The position numbers were made by a program, and so were the translations under genes. This document shows positions 30,204 to 39,155 of a stretch of 64,000 bases of DNA, one piece after another. Location: assembly GCF_020042665.1 (NCBI RefSeq), contig NZ_CP083376.1, positions 1,958,001 through 2,022,000 of the forward strand, read 5' to 3'. Position 1 is the first letter of the stretch, and every line of letters starts with the position of its first letter. The notes under the pieces were generated by a model. It did no database searches, had not been told where the DNA came from, and saw only the letters and a list, made by a program, of their open reading frames with translations. Source of the stretch: Pseudoxanthomonas sp. X-1 (lineage in GTDB: Bacteria; Pseudomonadota; Gammaproteobacteria; Xanthomonadales; Xanthomonadaceae).

Positions 30204-31039
30204 GCGCGGTCGGCCGCCCGCGCTGGCCCACGTGGGTCGTGCTCGGCGCCGGCTTCGCGTTCCTCTATCTGCCGGTGCTGCTGCTGATGCTGTGGAGCTT
30301 CAACAGTTCGCGCCTGGCCACGGTCTGGGCGGGGTTCTCGTTCAAGTGGTATGGCGAACTGCTGCGCGACGATTCGATCCTGGACGCGGCGTGGGTGAGC
30401 CTGCGCATCGCTTTCTGGACGGCCACCGCCTCGGTGGTGCTGGGCACGCTGGCCGCGTTGGCGATGACGCGCCTGCGCCGCTTCCCGGGCAGGACGCTGT
30501 TCGGCGGGCTGATCACCGCGCCGCTGGTGATGCCCGATGTGATCATCGGCCTGTCGATGCTGCTGATGTTCGTCTCGCTGGGCGAGGTGCTCCAGGTCCA
30601 GCCCAAGGGCATGGCCTCGATCTGGATCGCGCACACCACCTTCTCGCTGGCCTTCGTCACCGTGGTGGTGTCCTCGCGCATGGCCGAACTGGATCGGTCG
30701 CTGGAAGAGGCGGCGATGGACCTGGGCGCCAACCGGGTCAAGGTGTTCTTCCTGATCACCCTGCCGATCATCGCCCCGGCGCTGGTCTCGGGCTGGCTGC
30801 TGGCCTTCACCCTGTCGCTGGACGATGTGGTGATCGCCAGTTTCGTCTCCGGGCCCAGTTCGACCACGCTGCCGATGAAGGTGTTCTCCTCGGTGCGGCT
30901 GGGCCTGAGCCCCAAGATCAACGCGCTGGCCACGTTGATGATCGTGGCCGTGTCGGTCTGCGCCTTCCTCGGCTGGTGGCTGATGTCGCGCAGCGAGCGG
31001 CGGCGCAGGCGCGAACTGCAGATGGCCCGGCAGGCGTAG
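30200..31039 (+). CDS. potI: Polyamine ABC transporter permease (PotI-like)
   Basis: A 279-residue second permease of the putrescine transporter with about six membrane segments. Typical parts are FLYLPVLLLMLWSFNSSR, MPDVIIGLSMLLMFVSL, the ATPase-contact loop EEAAMDLGANRVKVFFLITLPII and SLDDVVIASFVSGPSSTTLPMKVFSSVR. The start is GTG at 30200, overlapping the potH stop (GTGA). It ends the puuD-potI run; the emr promoter begins a few bases later. Confidence 0.94.
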   Translation: MSAVGRPRWPTWVVLGAGFAFLYLPVLLLMLWSFNSSRLATVWAGFSFKWYGELLRDDSILDAAWVSLRIAFWTATASVVLGTLAALAMTRLRRFPGRTLFGGLITAPLVMPDVIIGLSMLLMFVSLGEVLQVQPKGMASIWIAHTTFSLAFVTVVVSSRMAELDRSLEEAAMDLGANRVKVFFLITLPIIAPALVSGWLLAFTLSLDDVVIASFVSGPSSTTLPMKVFSSVRLGLSPKINALATLMIVAVSVCAFLGWWLMSRSERRRRRELQMARQA

Positions 31040-31054
31040 GGCGGCCAGGTGGAG

Positions 31055-31119
31055 TTGACACTAAGTGGAACTGGGGGTTTCATTTTCACGGCGCCGTGAG
31101 GCTAGGCTGATCTAGCCTC
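31055..31119 (+). promoter_or_regulatory. Promoter and candidate operator of the efflux operon
   Basis: A consensus -35 TTGACA (31055-31060), a 17-bp spacer and a -10-like TTTCAT (31078-31083) put the start near 31090. Just beyond is a perfect inverted repeat GAGGCTAG-N6-CTAGCCTC (31098-31119). Such an element covering the start region is the usual place for a MarR- or TetR-type repressor. No such regulator gene is adjacent. Confidence 0.6.
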
Positions 31120-31214
31120 CACGCCGTACGTGCACCGCCTCCGGGCCGTCGCCTCGCAGTTCGTGGGCGCGGTCGGCAGGGCATGGCCCCCACCTTCGCG
31201 CGCAGGAACCCGCC

Positions 31215-32423
31215 TTGAGCCAACACGACGATCCCGACCACGGCCAGGACGGCCGTGGGCAGCCTTCCGCCGACGGCGACGGCGCGCAGGAGCGGCAGGA
31301 CCCGCCCAAGCCTTCGCCGCTGAAGAATCCCAAGGTGCGCTGGACGCTGATCGTGATCGGCGCGGTGGTGCTGATCGCGCTGATCGCCTGGCTGGTCTAC
31401 CACCTGCTGGTCGGGCGCTATCTGCAGGAGACCAACGACGCCTATCTGCAGGCCGACGCGGTGGCCGTGGCGCCGCGCGTCAACGGTTACGTCACCCGGG
31501 TACTGGTCGAGGACCACGCCTGGGTCAAGGCCGGGCAGCCGCTGATCGAGATCGATGGCCGCACCTACACCGCGCAGCTGGAGCAGGCGCAGGCCGCGGT
31601 GGCCGTGCGCCAGGCCGACATCGCCGCCGCGCAGGCGGCCATCGAGGGCCATCGTGCGCAGCTGGTGCAGGCACGCAGCCAGGCCGCCTCGGCCCAGGTG
31701 CAGCTGAAGTTCGCCAAGGCCGAGGTGGCGCGCTTCGCGCCGCTGGCCGCCTCCGGCGCCGACACCCACGAGCACGTGGAGAGCCTGCGCCAGCAGCGCG
31801 ACCAGGCCCAGGCCCAGTTCGATGCCGCCCAGGCGCAGATCGTCGGCGCGCAGAGCCAGATCGCCGCGGGCGAGGCGCAGCTGGAGCAGGCCAGGGCCGG
31901 GCTGCAGCAGGCCCAGGCCAACGTCGACCAGGCCAACGTGGCCGTGGACGACACCCACCTGAAGGCACCCATCGACGGCCGTGTGGGTGACAAGACCGTG
32001 CAGGTGGGCCAGTTCCTGGCCGCCGGCACGCGCACGATGACCATCGTGCCGGTGGCGTCGCTGTACCTGACGGCCAACTTCAAGGAGACCCAGGTCGGGC
32101 TGATGCGCCCGGGCCAGCCGGTCGAGATCGAGGTCGATGCGCTGTCGGGGGTGACCCTGCACGGTCACGTGGAGAGCCTGTCGCCCGGCACCGGCTCGCA
32201 GTTCGCGCTGCTGCCGCCGGAGAACGCCACCGGCAACTTCACCAAGGTCGTCCAGCGCGTGCCGGTGCGCATCCGCGTGGATGCGGGTGAGCAGGCGCGC
32301 AAGGTGCTGGTGCCGGGCATGTCGGTGATCGCCACGGTCGATACGCGTTCGGCCAAGGACGCCAAGGACCAGACCCAGGACGAGGCCGACCGCCTCGACG
32401 CGCGGGACGCTTCCAGGCCGTGA
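31215..32423 (+). CDS. emrA: HlyD/EmrA-family periplasmic adaptor of a multidrug pump
   Basis: A 402-residue membrane fusion protein. It has a proline-rich cytoplasmic tail, one transmembrane helix (about residues 43-66), a split lipoyl-type domain (AVAPRVNGYVTRVLVEDHAWVKAGQPLIEIDGR) and a long Gln/Ala-rich coiled-coil hairpin (about residues 115-240). The beta-barrel follows, with KAPIDGRVGDKTVQVGQFLAAG. It would connect the EmrB-type carrier to the outer-membrane channel encoded downstream. The start is TTG at 31215, eight bases after AGGA. Confidence 0.92.
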   Translation: MSQHDDPDHGQDGRGQPSADGDGAQERQDPPKPSPLKNPKVRWTLIVIGAVVLIALIAWLVYHLLVGRYLQETNDAYLQADAVAVAPRVNGYVTRVLVEDHAWVKAGQPLIEIDGRTYTAQLEQAQAAVAVRQADIAAAQAAIEGHRAQLVQARSQAASAQVQLKFAKAEVARFAPLAASGADTHEHVESLRQQRDQAQAQFDAAQAQIVGAQSQIAAGEAQLEQARAGLQQAQANVDQANVAVDDTHLKAPIDGRVGDKTVQVGQFLAAGTRTMTIVPVASLYLTANFKETQVGLMRPGQPVEIEVDALSGVTLHGHVESLSPGTGSQFALLPPENATGNFTKVVQRVPVRIRVDAGEQARKVLVPGMSVIATVDTRSAKDAKDQTQDEADRLDARDASRP

Positions 32424-33997
32424 GCGCGACCGGCGCCAGCGCGGACGCCGGAGCGGCCGGTGCGCGCAAGGCCGACGCCGGCGCGTGGCTGGCGGTGGCC
32501 GCGGGCACCATCGGCTCGTTCATGGCGACCCTGGACATCTCCATCGTCAATGCGGCCCTGCCCACCATCCAGGGCGAGGTCGGCGCCAGCGGCACCGAGG
32601 GCACCTGGATCTCCACGGCCTACCTGGTCAGCGAGATCGTCATGATCCCGCTGACCGGCTGGTTCGTGCGCACGCTGGGGCTGCGCAACTTCCTGTTGAT
32701 CTGCGCGCTGCTGTTCACCGCGTTCTCGATCATGTGCGGACTGTCGACCTCGCTGCCGATGATGATCGTCGGCCGCGTCGGCCAGGGCTTCGCCGGTGGC
32801 GCATTGATCCCCACCGCGCTGACCATCGTCGCCACGCGCCTGCCGCCCTCGCAGCAGACCATGGGCACGGCGCTGTTCGGCATGACAGTGATCATGGGGC
32901 CGGTGATCGGCCCGCTGCTGGGCGGCTGGCTGACCGAGAACGTGAGCTGGCACTACGCCTTCTTCCTCAACGTGCCGGTGTGCGCGGGCCTGGTGGCACT
33001 GCTGCTGCTCGGGCTGCAGCACGAGCAGGCGCGCTGGGCCGGCCTGCTGGAGGCCGACTGGCTGGGCATCTTCGGCCTGACCGCCGGCCTGGGCGGGCTG
33101 ACGGTGGTGCTGGAAGAGGGGCAGCGCGAGCGCTGGTTCGAATCGGAATTCATCCTGTGGCTGTCGGCGCTGTCGCTGGTGGGCTTCGCCGCGCTGCTGG
33201 CGACCCAGTTCCTGCGCCACGAGCCGGTGATCCAGCTCAAGGTGCTGCTCAACCGCAGCTTCAGCGCCGTGTTCGTGATGATGCTCGCGGTGGGCATGAT
33301 CCTGTTCGGCGTGATGTACATGATCCCGCAGTTCCTAGCCATGGTGTCCGGCTACAACACCGAGCAGTCCGGCTACGTGCTGCTGCTGGGCGGCGTGCCC
33401 ACGGTGATCCTGATGCCGTTCATGCCCAAGCTGCTGGGCACGGTGGACGTGCGCGTGCTGGTGATCGGTGGACTGCTGTGCTTTGCCGCGGCGTGCTTCA
33501 TCAACATCGACCTGACCTCCTACAGCGTGGGCAAGACCTTCGTCGCCGGCCAGCTGCTGCAGGGCTGCGGGCTGGCGCTGGCGATGATGGCGCTCAACCA
33601 GGCGGCGATCAGTTCGGTGCCCAAGGACCTGGCCGGCGATGCCTCGGGCCTGTTCAATGCCGCGCGCAACCTGGGCGGCTCGATCGGCCTGGCGCTGATC
33701 TCCACCTTCCAGGAGCGGCGCATGACCTACCACACCCAGGTGCTGGGCAGCTCGGTCACGGCCAACTCGCCGGCCGGCCAGGACTATGTGCACCAGCTCA
33801 CCGGCGCCTTCCACGCCGGCGGCGGCGATGCGCCGATGCAGGCCATCGGCGCCCTGGCGCGGATGGTGCAGCTGCAGGCGCTGGTGATGACCTACAACGA
33901 CCTGTTCTGGATCTTCGGCGTCATCGTGGTGTGCTCCATCCCGCTGGCCTTCCTGCTCAAACCGCTGCCCAAGGGGACGCAACTTGCGATGCATTGA
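32420..33997 (+). CDS. emrB: DHA2-family MFS multidrug transporter (EmrB-like)
   Basis: A 525-residue carrier with about 14 membrane segments of the drug:H+ antiporter-2 family. Motifs are TLDISIVNAALPTIQGEVG, TAYLVSEIVMIPLTGWFVRTLG, GRVGQGFAGGALIPTALTI and GPVIGPLLGGWLTENVSWHYAFFLNVP. It would drive drug or metabolite efflux with the proton gradient through EmrA and the NodT-type channel. GTG at 32420 overlaps the emrA stop; its own stop overlaps the next gene. Confidence 0.93.
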   Translation: MSATGASADAGAAGARKADAGAWLAVAAGTIGSFMATLDISIVNAALPTIQGEVGASGTEGTWISTAYLVSEIVMIPLTGWFVRTLGLRNFLLICALLFTAFSIMCGLSTSLPMMIVGRVGQGFAGGALIPTALTIVATRLPPSQQTMGTALFGMTVIMGPVIGPLLGGWLTENVSWHYAFFLNVPVCAGLVALLLLGLQHEQARWAGLLEADWLGIFGLTAGLGGLTVVLEEGQRERWFESEFILWLSALSLVGFAALLATQFLRHEPVIQLKVLLNRSFSAVFVMMLAVGMILFGVMYMIPQFLAMVSGYNTEQSGYVLLLGGVPTVILMPFMPKLLGTVDVRVLVIGGLLCFAAACFINIDLTSYSVGKTFVAGQLLQGCGLALAMMALNQAAISSVPKDLAGDASGLFNAARNLGGSIGLALISTFQERRMTYHTQVLGSSVTANSPAGQDYVHQLTGAFHAGGGDAPMQAIGALARMVQLQALVMTYNDLFWIFGVIVVCSIPLAFLLKPLPKGTQLAMH

Positions 33998-35513
33998 CGC
34001 CCGCCGCGCCGCGCGCGCATCCCTGGCCGTGCTGGTGCCGGCCCTGCTGGCCGGCTGCGTGCTCGGCCCCGACTACGTGCGCCCGGAGGTGGCGCCGGAG
34101 GCCGTGCAGGCGCCGCGCCTGCATCGCGCCGACGCGGCCGAGGTGGTCAGCGCGCCGCCGCCCAGCCAGTGGTGGCGCGAACTGCGCGATCCGCAGCTGG
34201 ATTGGCTGATCGACACCGCACTGCGCCAGAGCCCCAACCTGCGCGCGGCCGACGCCCGGGTGCAGGCCTCGCGCGGGCTGTTCGCCCAGCGTCGCGCAGA
34301 GCGCCTGCCCCAGGTCGGTGCGATGGGCGCCTATGCCCACGTCAAGGCGCCGGATTCGATCAAGCACGACATCCGCGACGGGGCCGCCGGCATCGCCCAG
34401 GCCACCGACCCGGCCACCGGCGCGGCGGTCGAACAGGCCGCGCGCGACCTCGATCTGGACAGCGATCTGTACCTGGCCGGCTTCGACGCCAGCTGGGAGC
34501 TGGACTTCTTCGGCCGCCGCCGTCGCGCCGCCGAAGGTGCCGCGGCGCAGGCGGAGGCCGCGCAGGCGCAGCTGGCCGATGCGCAGGTGCGCCTGGCCGC
34601 CGAGATCGCGCAGGTCTATCTCAACTACCGCGGCCTGCAGGCGCGCATCGCCCTGGGCCAGGACGCCGTGCGCGATGCGCAGCAGGCGCTGGACCTCACC
34701 ACGCAGCGCCGCGCGCATGGCGCGGACTCGGACCTGCAGGTGGAACGCGCGCGCGGCCAGCTGCAGCAGGACCAGGCGCGGCTGCTGCCGCTGCAGGCCC
34801 AGCGCAGCGAGGCGCTGGACCAGCTGGCGCTGATGCTGGGGCAGGTGCCCGGTTCGCTCGATGCGCGCCTAGCGCCGGTCGTGCCGCTGCCGTCGCTGCC
34901 CGCCCAGGTGAAGGTAGACGATCCGGCCGCGGTGATCCGCCGTCGTCCGGACGTACGCCAGGCCGAGCGTGAGCTGGCCGGCGCCAACGCGCAGATCGGC
35001 GAGGCCCTGTCGGGCTACTTCCCGCAGGTCACGCTGATGGGCAACCTGGCCGCGGTGGCGACCAAGCCCAGCGAGCTGAACGCCGATTCGGCGGCCACGC
35101 TGGTGGCGCCGTTCCTGCGCTGGTCGATCTTCGATTTCGGCCGCATCAAGGCCCAGGTCGCCCAGGCCCGGGCCGGCACCGAAGGCCGCGCCGCCGCCTA
35201 CGAGAATGCCGTGCTGGCCGCGCTGCAGGATGCCAACACCGCGCTGTCCAACTTCGGCTCGGCCCGCCAGCAGCTGCTGGTGGCGGTGCAGGCGCAGGCC
35301 TCGGCCGACCGTGCCGCGGCGTTGATGCAGCAGCGCCGCGGTGCGGGCGCGTCCTCGCAGATCGATCTGCTGGACGTGCAGCGCCAGCAGCGCAGCGCCC
35401 GCGACAGCGCGGCCCAGGCGCAGGTGCAGCTGCTGGTGGACTATGTGGCGCTGCAGAAGAGCCTGGGGCTGGGCTGGCAGGATGCGCCGCAGCCCGGCAT
35501 CGCGGCGCGCTGA
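33984..35513 (+). CDS. NodT-family outer-membrane efflux lipoprotein
   Basis: A 509-residue TolC-like channel with a lipoprotein signal (SLAVLVPALLAGCVLGPDYVRPEV; lipobox LAGC), then two repeats of the outer-membrane efflux domain with long helices (SWELDFFGRRRRAAEG, RRRPDVRQAERELAGANAQIGEALSGYFPQV). It completes the tripartite pump with EmrA and EmrB. The TTG at 33984 overlaps emrB by 14 bases and is the only start that keeps the signal peptide. A REP-like hairpin follows 16 bases after the stop. Confidence 0.92.
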   Translation: MRCIDARRAARASLAVLVPALLAGCVLGPDYVRPEVAPEAVQAPRLHRADAAEVVSAPPPSQWWRELRDPQLDWLIDTALRQSPNLRAADARVQASRGLFAQRRAERLPQVGAMGAYAHVKAPDSIKHDIRDGAAGIAQATDPATGAAVEQAARDLDLDSDLYLAGFDASWELDFFGRRRRAAEGAAAQAEAAQAQLADAQVRLAAEIAQVYLNYRGLQARIALGQDAVRDAQQALDLTTQRRAHGADSDLQVERARGQLQQDQARLLPLQAQRSEALDQLALMLGQVPGSLDARLAPVVPLPSLPAQVKVDDPAAVIRRRPDVRQAERELAGANAQIGEALSGYFPQVTLMGNLAAVATKPSELNADSAATLVAPFLRWSIFDFGRIKAQVAQARAGTEGRAAAYENAVLAALQDANTALSNFGSARQQLLVAVQAQASADRAAALMQQRRGAGASSQIDLLDVQRQQRSARDSAAQAQVQLLVDYVALQKSLGLGWQDAPQPGIAAR

Positions 35514-35529
35514 GTTGCGGGGATCCTGG

Positions 35530-35597
35530 GTGGGAGCCGCCATGGCGGCGATGGGGCTCTGCCGGGAAAGCCCCATCGCCGCCATGGCGGCTCCCAC
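35530..35597. repeat. REP-like palindrome, copy 2
   Basis: A perfect 29-bp inverted repeat (35530-35558 with 35569-35597, arms beginning GTGGGAGCCGCCATGGCGGC) around a ten-base loop. It differs from the copy at 8345 at one arm position (GATGGGG instead of GATGAGG), with both arms changed together so that pairing is kept. It lies 17 bp behind the efflux operon. Confidence 0.85.
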
Positions 35598-35684
35598 CAG
35601 GAGCGGAGCAAAGCAGCGGCGACGGCTGGGTAACGCGCATCGGCGGATCATGGCGCGCTGTCTTGATGCTTCGCGGAGTCGCGC

Positions 35685-37046
35685 ATGTCTACTGAAGTCC
35701 CCAATCCCTACACCGGCCAGGTCGAGCACCGTCAGACGCTGATGGGCTCCAACACCGTGGAGGCGGCGCTGCACGCGGCCCAGGCCGCGTTCCCCGAATG
35801 GGCCCAGCGCTCCATCGAGGCGCGGGCGGACGTCCTGCATGCGGTCGCCACGGCGTTGCGCGAGCGACGCGAGACCTTCCAGGCACTGATGACCGCCGAG
35901 ATGGGCAAGCTGAAGAAGGAGGCCCTGGCCGAGGTCGACAAGTGCGCCGACGCCTGCGACTACTACGCCGACCACGCCGCGCAGTACCTGCGGCCCGAGC
36001 CGATCCAGACCGAGGCGCGCTCCAGCTACGTGCGCTACGAACCCATCGGCTGCGTGTTCGCGGTGATGCCGTGGAACTTCCCCATCTGGCAGGTGTTCCG
36101 CTTCCTGGCGCCGACGCTGATGGTGGGCAATACCGCCCTGCTCAAGCACGCCACCAACGTGCCGCGCTGCGCCGACGCCATCGCCGATGCGCTGCGCACT
36201 GCCGGCGTGCCCGAGGGCGTGTTCGGCGTGCTGCACATCGACAACGAGCAGGCCGCCCAGGTCATCAAGGATCCGCGCGTGGCCGCGGTGACGCTGACCG
36301 GCTCGGAGCGCGCGGGCCGGTCCATCGCCGCCACCGCCGGCAGCGTGCTGAAGAAGTGCGTGATGGAACTGGGCGGCAGCGATGCCTTCGTGGTGCTCGA
36401 CGATGCCGACCTGGACAAGACCGTCGCCGCGGCGGTGAAGGGCCGCTTCGACAACGCCGGCCAGACCTGCATCGCGGCCAAGCGTTTCATCGTGGTCGAT
36501 GCGATCGCCGAGCGCTTCGTGCAGCGCTTCGTCGAGGCCGCCGGCCAGCTGCGCACCGGCGATCCCAACAACGAAGCCACCACGCTGGCGCCGATGGCGC
36601 GCCAGGATCTGCGCGATGAGCTGCACCGGCAGGTCGCCACCAGCGTCGCCAATGGCGCCACCGTGCTGCTCGGCGGCCAGCCCGGGCCCGGCCATGCCGA
36701 GTACCCGGCGACCATCCTGGATCACGTCAAGGCTGGCATGCCGGCCTATTCGGAGGAGTTGTTCGGCCCGGTCGCCAGCATCCTGCGGGTGCACGACGAG
36801 GCCGAGGCCGTGCGCGTGGCCAACGACACCAGCTTCGGCCTGGGCGGCAGCGTATGGACGGCCGATGCCGCGCGCGGCGAGCGCGTGGCCCAGCAGCTGC
36901 AGTGCGGGGCGGCCTTCGTCAATGCCATCGTCAAGTCCGATGTGCGTCTGCCGTTCGGCGGGACCAAGCGCTCGGGTTTCGGTCGCGAACTGGCGAACCA
37001 CGGCATGCATGAGTTCACCAACATCAAGAGCATCTACGTGAGCTGA
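35685..37046 (+). CDS. NAD(P)-dependent succinate-semialdehyde dehydrogenase-type enzyme
   Basis: A 453-residue aldehyde dehydrogenase of the Sad/YneI/GabD group. The catalytic cysteine is Cys262 in NAGQTCIAAKR and the general base is Glu228 in MELGGSD; PWNFPIWQVFRFLAP and PFGGTKRSGFGREL are also present. It would oxidise succinate semialdehyde, the product of GABA transamination, to succinate, and so could finish putrescine breakdown begun by the puu genes 5-15 kb away. It stands alone between repeats. It is shorter than, and different from, PuuC-type dehydrogenases. Confidence 0.88.
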   Translation: MSTEVPNPYTGQVEHRQTLMGSNTVEAALHAAQAAFPEWAQRSIEARADVLHAVATALRERRETFQALMTAEMGKLKKEALAEVDKCADACDYYADHAAQYLRPEPIQTEARSSYVRYEPIGCVFAVMPWNFPIWQVFRFLAPTLMVGNTALLKHATNVPRCADAIADALRTAGVPEGVFGVLHIDNEQAAQVIKDPRVAAVTLTGSERAGRSIAATAGSVLKKCVMELGGSDAFVVLDDADLDKTVAAAVKGRFDNAGQTCIAAKRFIVVDAIAERFVQRFVEAAGQLRTGDPNNEATTLAPMARQDLRDELHRQVATSVANGATVLLGGQPGPGHAEYPATILDHVKAGMPAYSEELFGPVASILRVHDEAEAVRVANDTSFGLGGSVWTADAARGERVAQQLQCGAAFVNAIVKSDVRLPFGGTKRSGFGRELANHGMHEFTNIKSIYVS

Positions 37047-37105
37047 TCCGGCGCGGTGCCCGCATGCGATGATCGCGGGCACCAAGCACGTCGGGAAAGC
37101 GGGGC

Positions 37106-38389
37106 ATGCCAGGGAACAGGCACCAGATCGCGGTAATCGGCTACGGCACCGCCGGCCAGGCGGCTGCTGCACTGCTGGCCGCAGACGGGCATCAGGTCCA
37201 CGTTTTCGAACAGGCGCCGGTGCTGGGGCCGGTGGGTGCCGGCTTCCTGCTGCAGCCCACGGGGCTGCAGGTGCTATGGGAGATGGGCCTGTTGCCGCAG
37301 GCCCTGGCGCACGGGCGCCGCATCGATCGTCTGTACGGCGAGACGCCGGCGGGGCGCGCGGTCATGGACATGCGCTATGCGCATCTGGATCGGCGGCTGT
37401 TCGGGCTGGGCATGCAGCGCGGGGCGCTGTTCGCGCTGCTGGCGCAGGCGTGGGACGGCTACGGTGGCGTGCACTGCGGCACGCGCATCGTCGAGATCAG
37501 CCAGGACACGCGCCGTGTGCGCGAGGCCTCGGGCCAGTGGCATGGGCCGTTCGATCTGGTGATCGCCGCCGATGGCGCGGGCTCGGCGCTGCGCCGGCAC
37601 ACGCAGGGCGTGCGCTCGGAGGCGCCGTATCCGTGGGGCGCGCTGTGGTGCCTGGTGCCGCAGGAGGACTGGGCCTGGCCGCACGAGCTGCGCCAGCGCT
37701 ATGTGGCCGCGCGCAAGATGATCGGCATGCTGCCGGTCGGGACGCGCCCGGGCGATGACACGCCACGCCTGAGCTTCTTCTGGAGTCTGCCCGCCGATGG
37801 ATTCGCGGCCTGGGAACAGGCGGGCATGCCGGCCTTCCGGCAGGAGGTCGCGGCGCTGTGGCCGCAGGCCGATGCGCGCCTGCATCCGCTCGAGGCCTGC
37901 GGCCAGCTGGCGCGCGCCGGCTATCGCGATGCGGTGGTCCACACCTGGCATCGGGACCGTCTGCTGCTGATGGGCGATGCGGCGCATGCGATGAGCCCGC
38001 AGCTGGGGCAGGGCGTCAACATGGCGCTGATGGACGCCGCTGCTTTACGCGATGCCCTGCGCGCCGAAGTCGACCTTCCCGCTGCGCTGGCCCGCTATCA
38101 GCAGCGCCGGCGCGCCCACGTGGGCCTCTATCAGTTCTGGAGCCGCTGGCTGACGCCGCTGTTCCAGTCCGATCGCGACCGGGTGGCCAGGCTGCGCGAT
38201 CTCGCCTTCCTCCGGCTGGGCCGGATGCCGGGCGGGCGCGGCCATATGCTGCGCGTGCTCAGCGGCCTGCAGCATGGCCTGTTCGGGAAGCTGGCCTTGC
38301 CCGATGCCTTTCTGCTGGCGCTGGCGGGCGATGGATTGCAGGTGCTACCGGAAGCGCCCTCTGGCTTGGAACTGGCCGACGGCGGCTGA
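37106..38389 (+). CDS. FAD-dependent aromatic-type monooxygenase
   Basis: A 427-residue flavoprotein of the salicylate/p-hydroxybenzoate hydroxylase group. It has the N-terminal GxGxxG motif (IAVIGYGTAGQAAAALLAADGH), the DG motif (LVIAADGAGSALRRH) and the GD motif (LLLMGDAAHAMSPQLGQGVNMALMDAAAL). These parts bind FAD and NAD(P)H. The substrate is unknown. The C-terminal region (about residues 340-427) is rich in arginine and helices and may be membrane-associated. It follows the aldehyde dehydrogenase by 60 bp and may be co-transcribed. Confidence 0.85.
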   Translation: MPGNRHQIAVIGYGTAGQAAAALLAADGHQVHVFEQAPVLGPVGAGFLLQPTGLQVLWEMGLLPQALAHGRRIDRLYGETPAGRAVMDMRYAHLDRRLFGLGMQRGALFALLAQAWDGYGGVHCGTRIVEISQDTRRVREASGQWHGPFDLVIAADGAGSALRRHTQGVRSEAPYPWGALWCLVPQEDWAWPHELRQRYVAARKMIGMLPVGTRPGDDTPRLSFFWSLPADGFAAWEQAGMPAFRQEVAALWPQADARLHPLEACGQLARAGYRDAVVHTWHRDRLLLMGDAAHAMSPQLGQGVNMALMDAAALRDALRAEVDLPAALARYQQRRRAHVGLYQFWSRWLTPLFQSDRDRVARLRDLAFLRLGRMPGGRGHMLRVLSGLQHGLFGKLALPDAFLLALAGDGLQVLPEAPSGLELADGG

Positions 38390-38410
38390 GTTCCGCTGAA
38401 AACTCCCTGC

Positions 38411-38442
38411 CGTCATTCCCGCGAAGGCGGCGGGAATCCAGT
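38411..38442. repeat. Short dispersed inverted repeat (copy 3 of 5)
   Basis: cgtcattcccgcg followed by an imperfect inverse ending cgggaatccag; the fullest match to the widespread proteobacterial cgtcattcccgcg element in this window. Confidence 0.75.
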
Positions 38443-38507
38443 GGCTTTCTCGCGTACGGCTGAAGACGTTGGATTTCCTGGCGCTCTCAGCGCGTGGGCG
38501 TTACTGG

Positions 38508-38683
38508 CTTCGGAAGGGCAGCGGTCCGGCGGGCGGTATACGGTTTTCCCTCGGTCAAAGCATCCTGCCCTGCCTTAAGGCGCTCGGTTCCTGCCTCGCT
38601 CGTCGCGGCCACCGCCCGCCGGCGCGCTGCCTCGTGCGTGGCGTCGGAAGACTTCGGGTCGAAAGTCAAAGAATTCCCGATCC
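38508..38683. repeat. Dispersed repeat, copy B (about 180 bp)
   Basis: This stretch aligns with 8060-8237 over its length in the same orientation. It is preceded (38460-38507) by one or two degraded 25-bp units like those before copy A. No gene lies in the whole 38390-38725 gap. Confidence 0.75.
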
Positions 38684-38725
38684 ATTCTTCGCGGAGCCTC
38701 GCCCCGGCCGGGTACTGCGTGGTCA

Positions 38726-39154
38726 TCAACCGCCGTAACGCGCCTCAGGCTCGTGGAGCTGGCTGCCGGGCTTGGGCGTCAGGTGCTTGCGGATCCAGTC
38801 GGCGAAGGCGGCTTCGGCCAGGGTGCCATCGGCTAGGCCGAGCATGGCGATGTACTTGTCTTCGTCGCGGGCCTGCAGCTCCACACCGTTGAGGACCAGG
38901 AACACGCGGTAGCAGAGATGAGCGGTGCGCTTGTTGCCGTCCACGAACGGATGGTTGCGGGCCAGCCCGAACGCCAGGCTGGCGGCCAGCGCGGCCAGGT
39001 CCGGAGGTGGATCGCCGTAGCCGAACAGCTGCTGGGGGCGGGCCAGGGTCGCATCGAGCAGGGCTTCGTCGCGCACACCGCCGCTGCCGCCGTGCTCGGC
39101 CAGTTGGCGGTCGTGGATGGCCAGCACCAGGGCCCGGGTCATCCAGACGATCAT
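38726..39154 (-). CDS. doc: Doc-type (Fic fold) toxin of a type II toxin-antitoxin pair
   Basis: A 142-residue death-on-curing family protein. The active-site motif HPFVDGNKRTA is intact, and the early LVLAIHDRQLAEHGGSGGVRDEALLDATLARP segment is typical of Doc. Doc enzymes phosphorylate elongation factor Tu and so stop translation until neutralised. Its ATG begins one base after the antitoxin stop, so the two are one operon. Whether it is active cannot be judged; no catalytic residue looks missing. Confidence 0.9.
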   Translation of the reverse strand: MIVWMTRALVLAIHDRQLAEHGGSGGVRDEALLDATLARPQQLFGYGDPPPDLAALAASLAFGLARNHPFVDGNKRTAHLCYRVFLVLNGVELQARDEDKYIAMLGLADGTLAEAAFADWIRKHLTPKPGSQLHEPEARYGG

Positions 39155-39155
39155 G

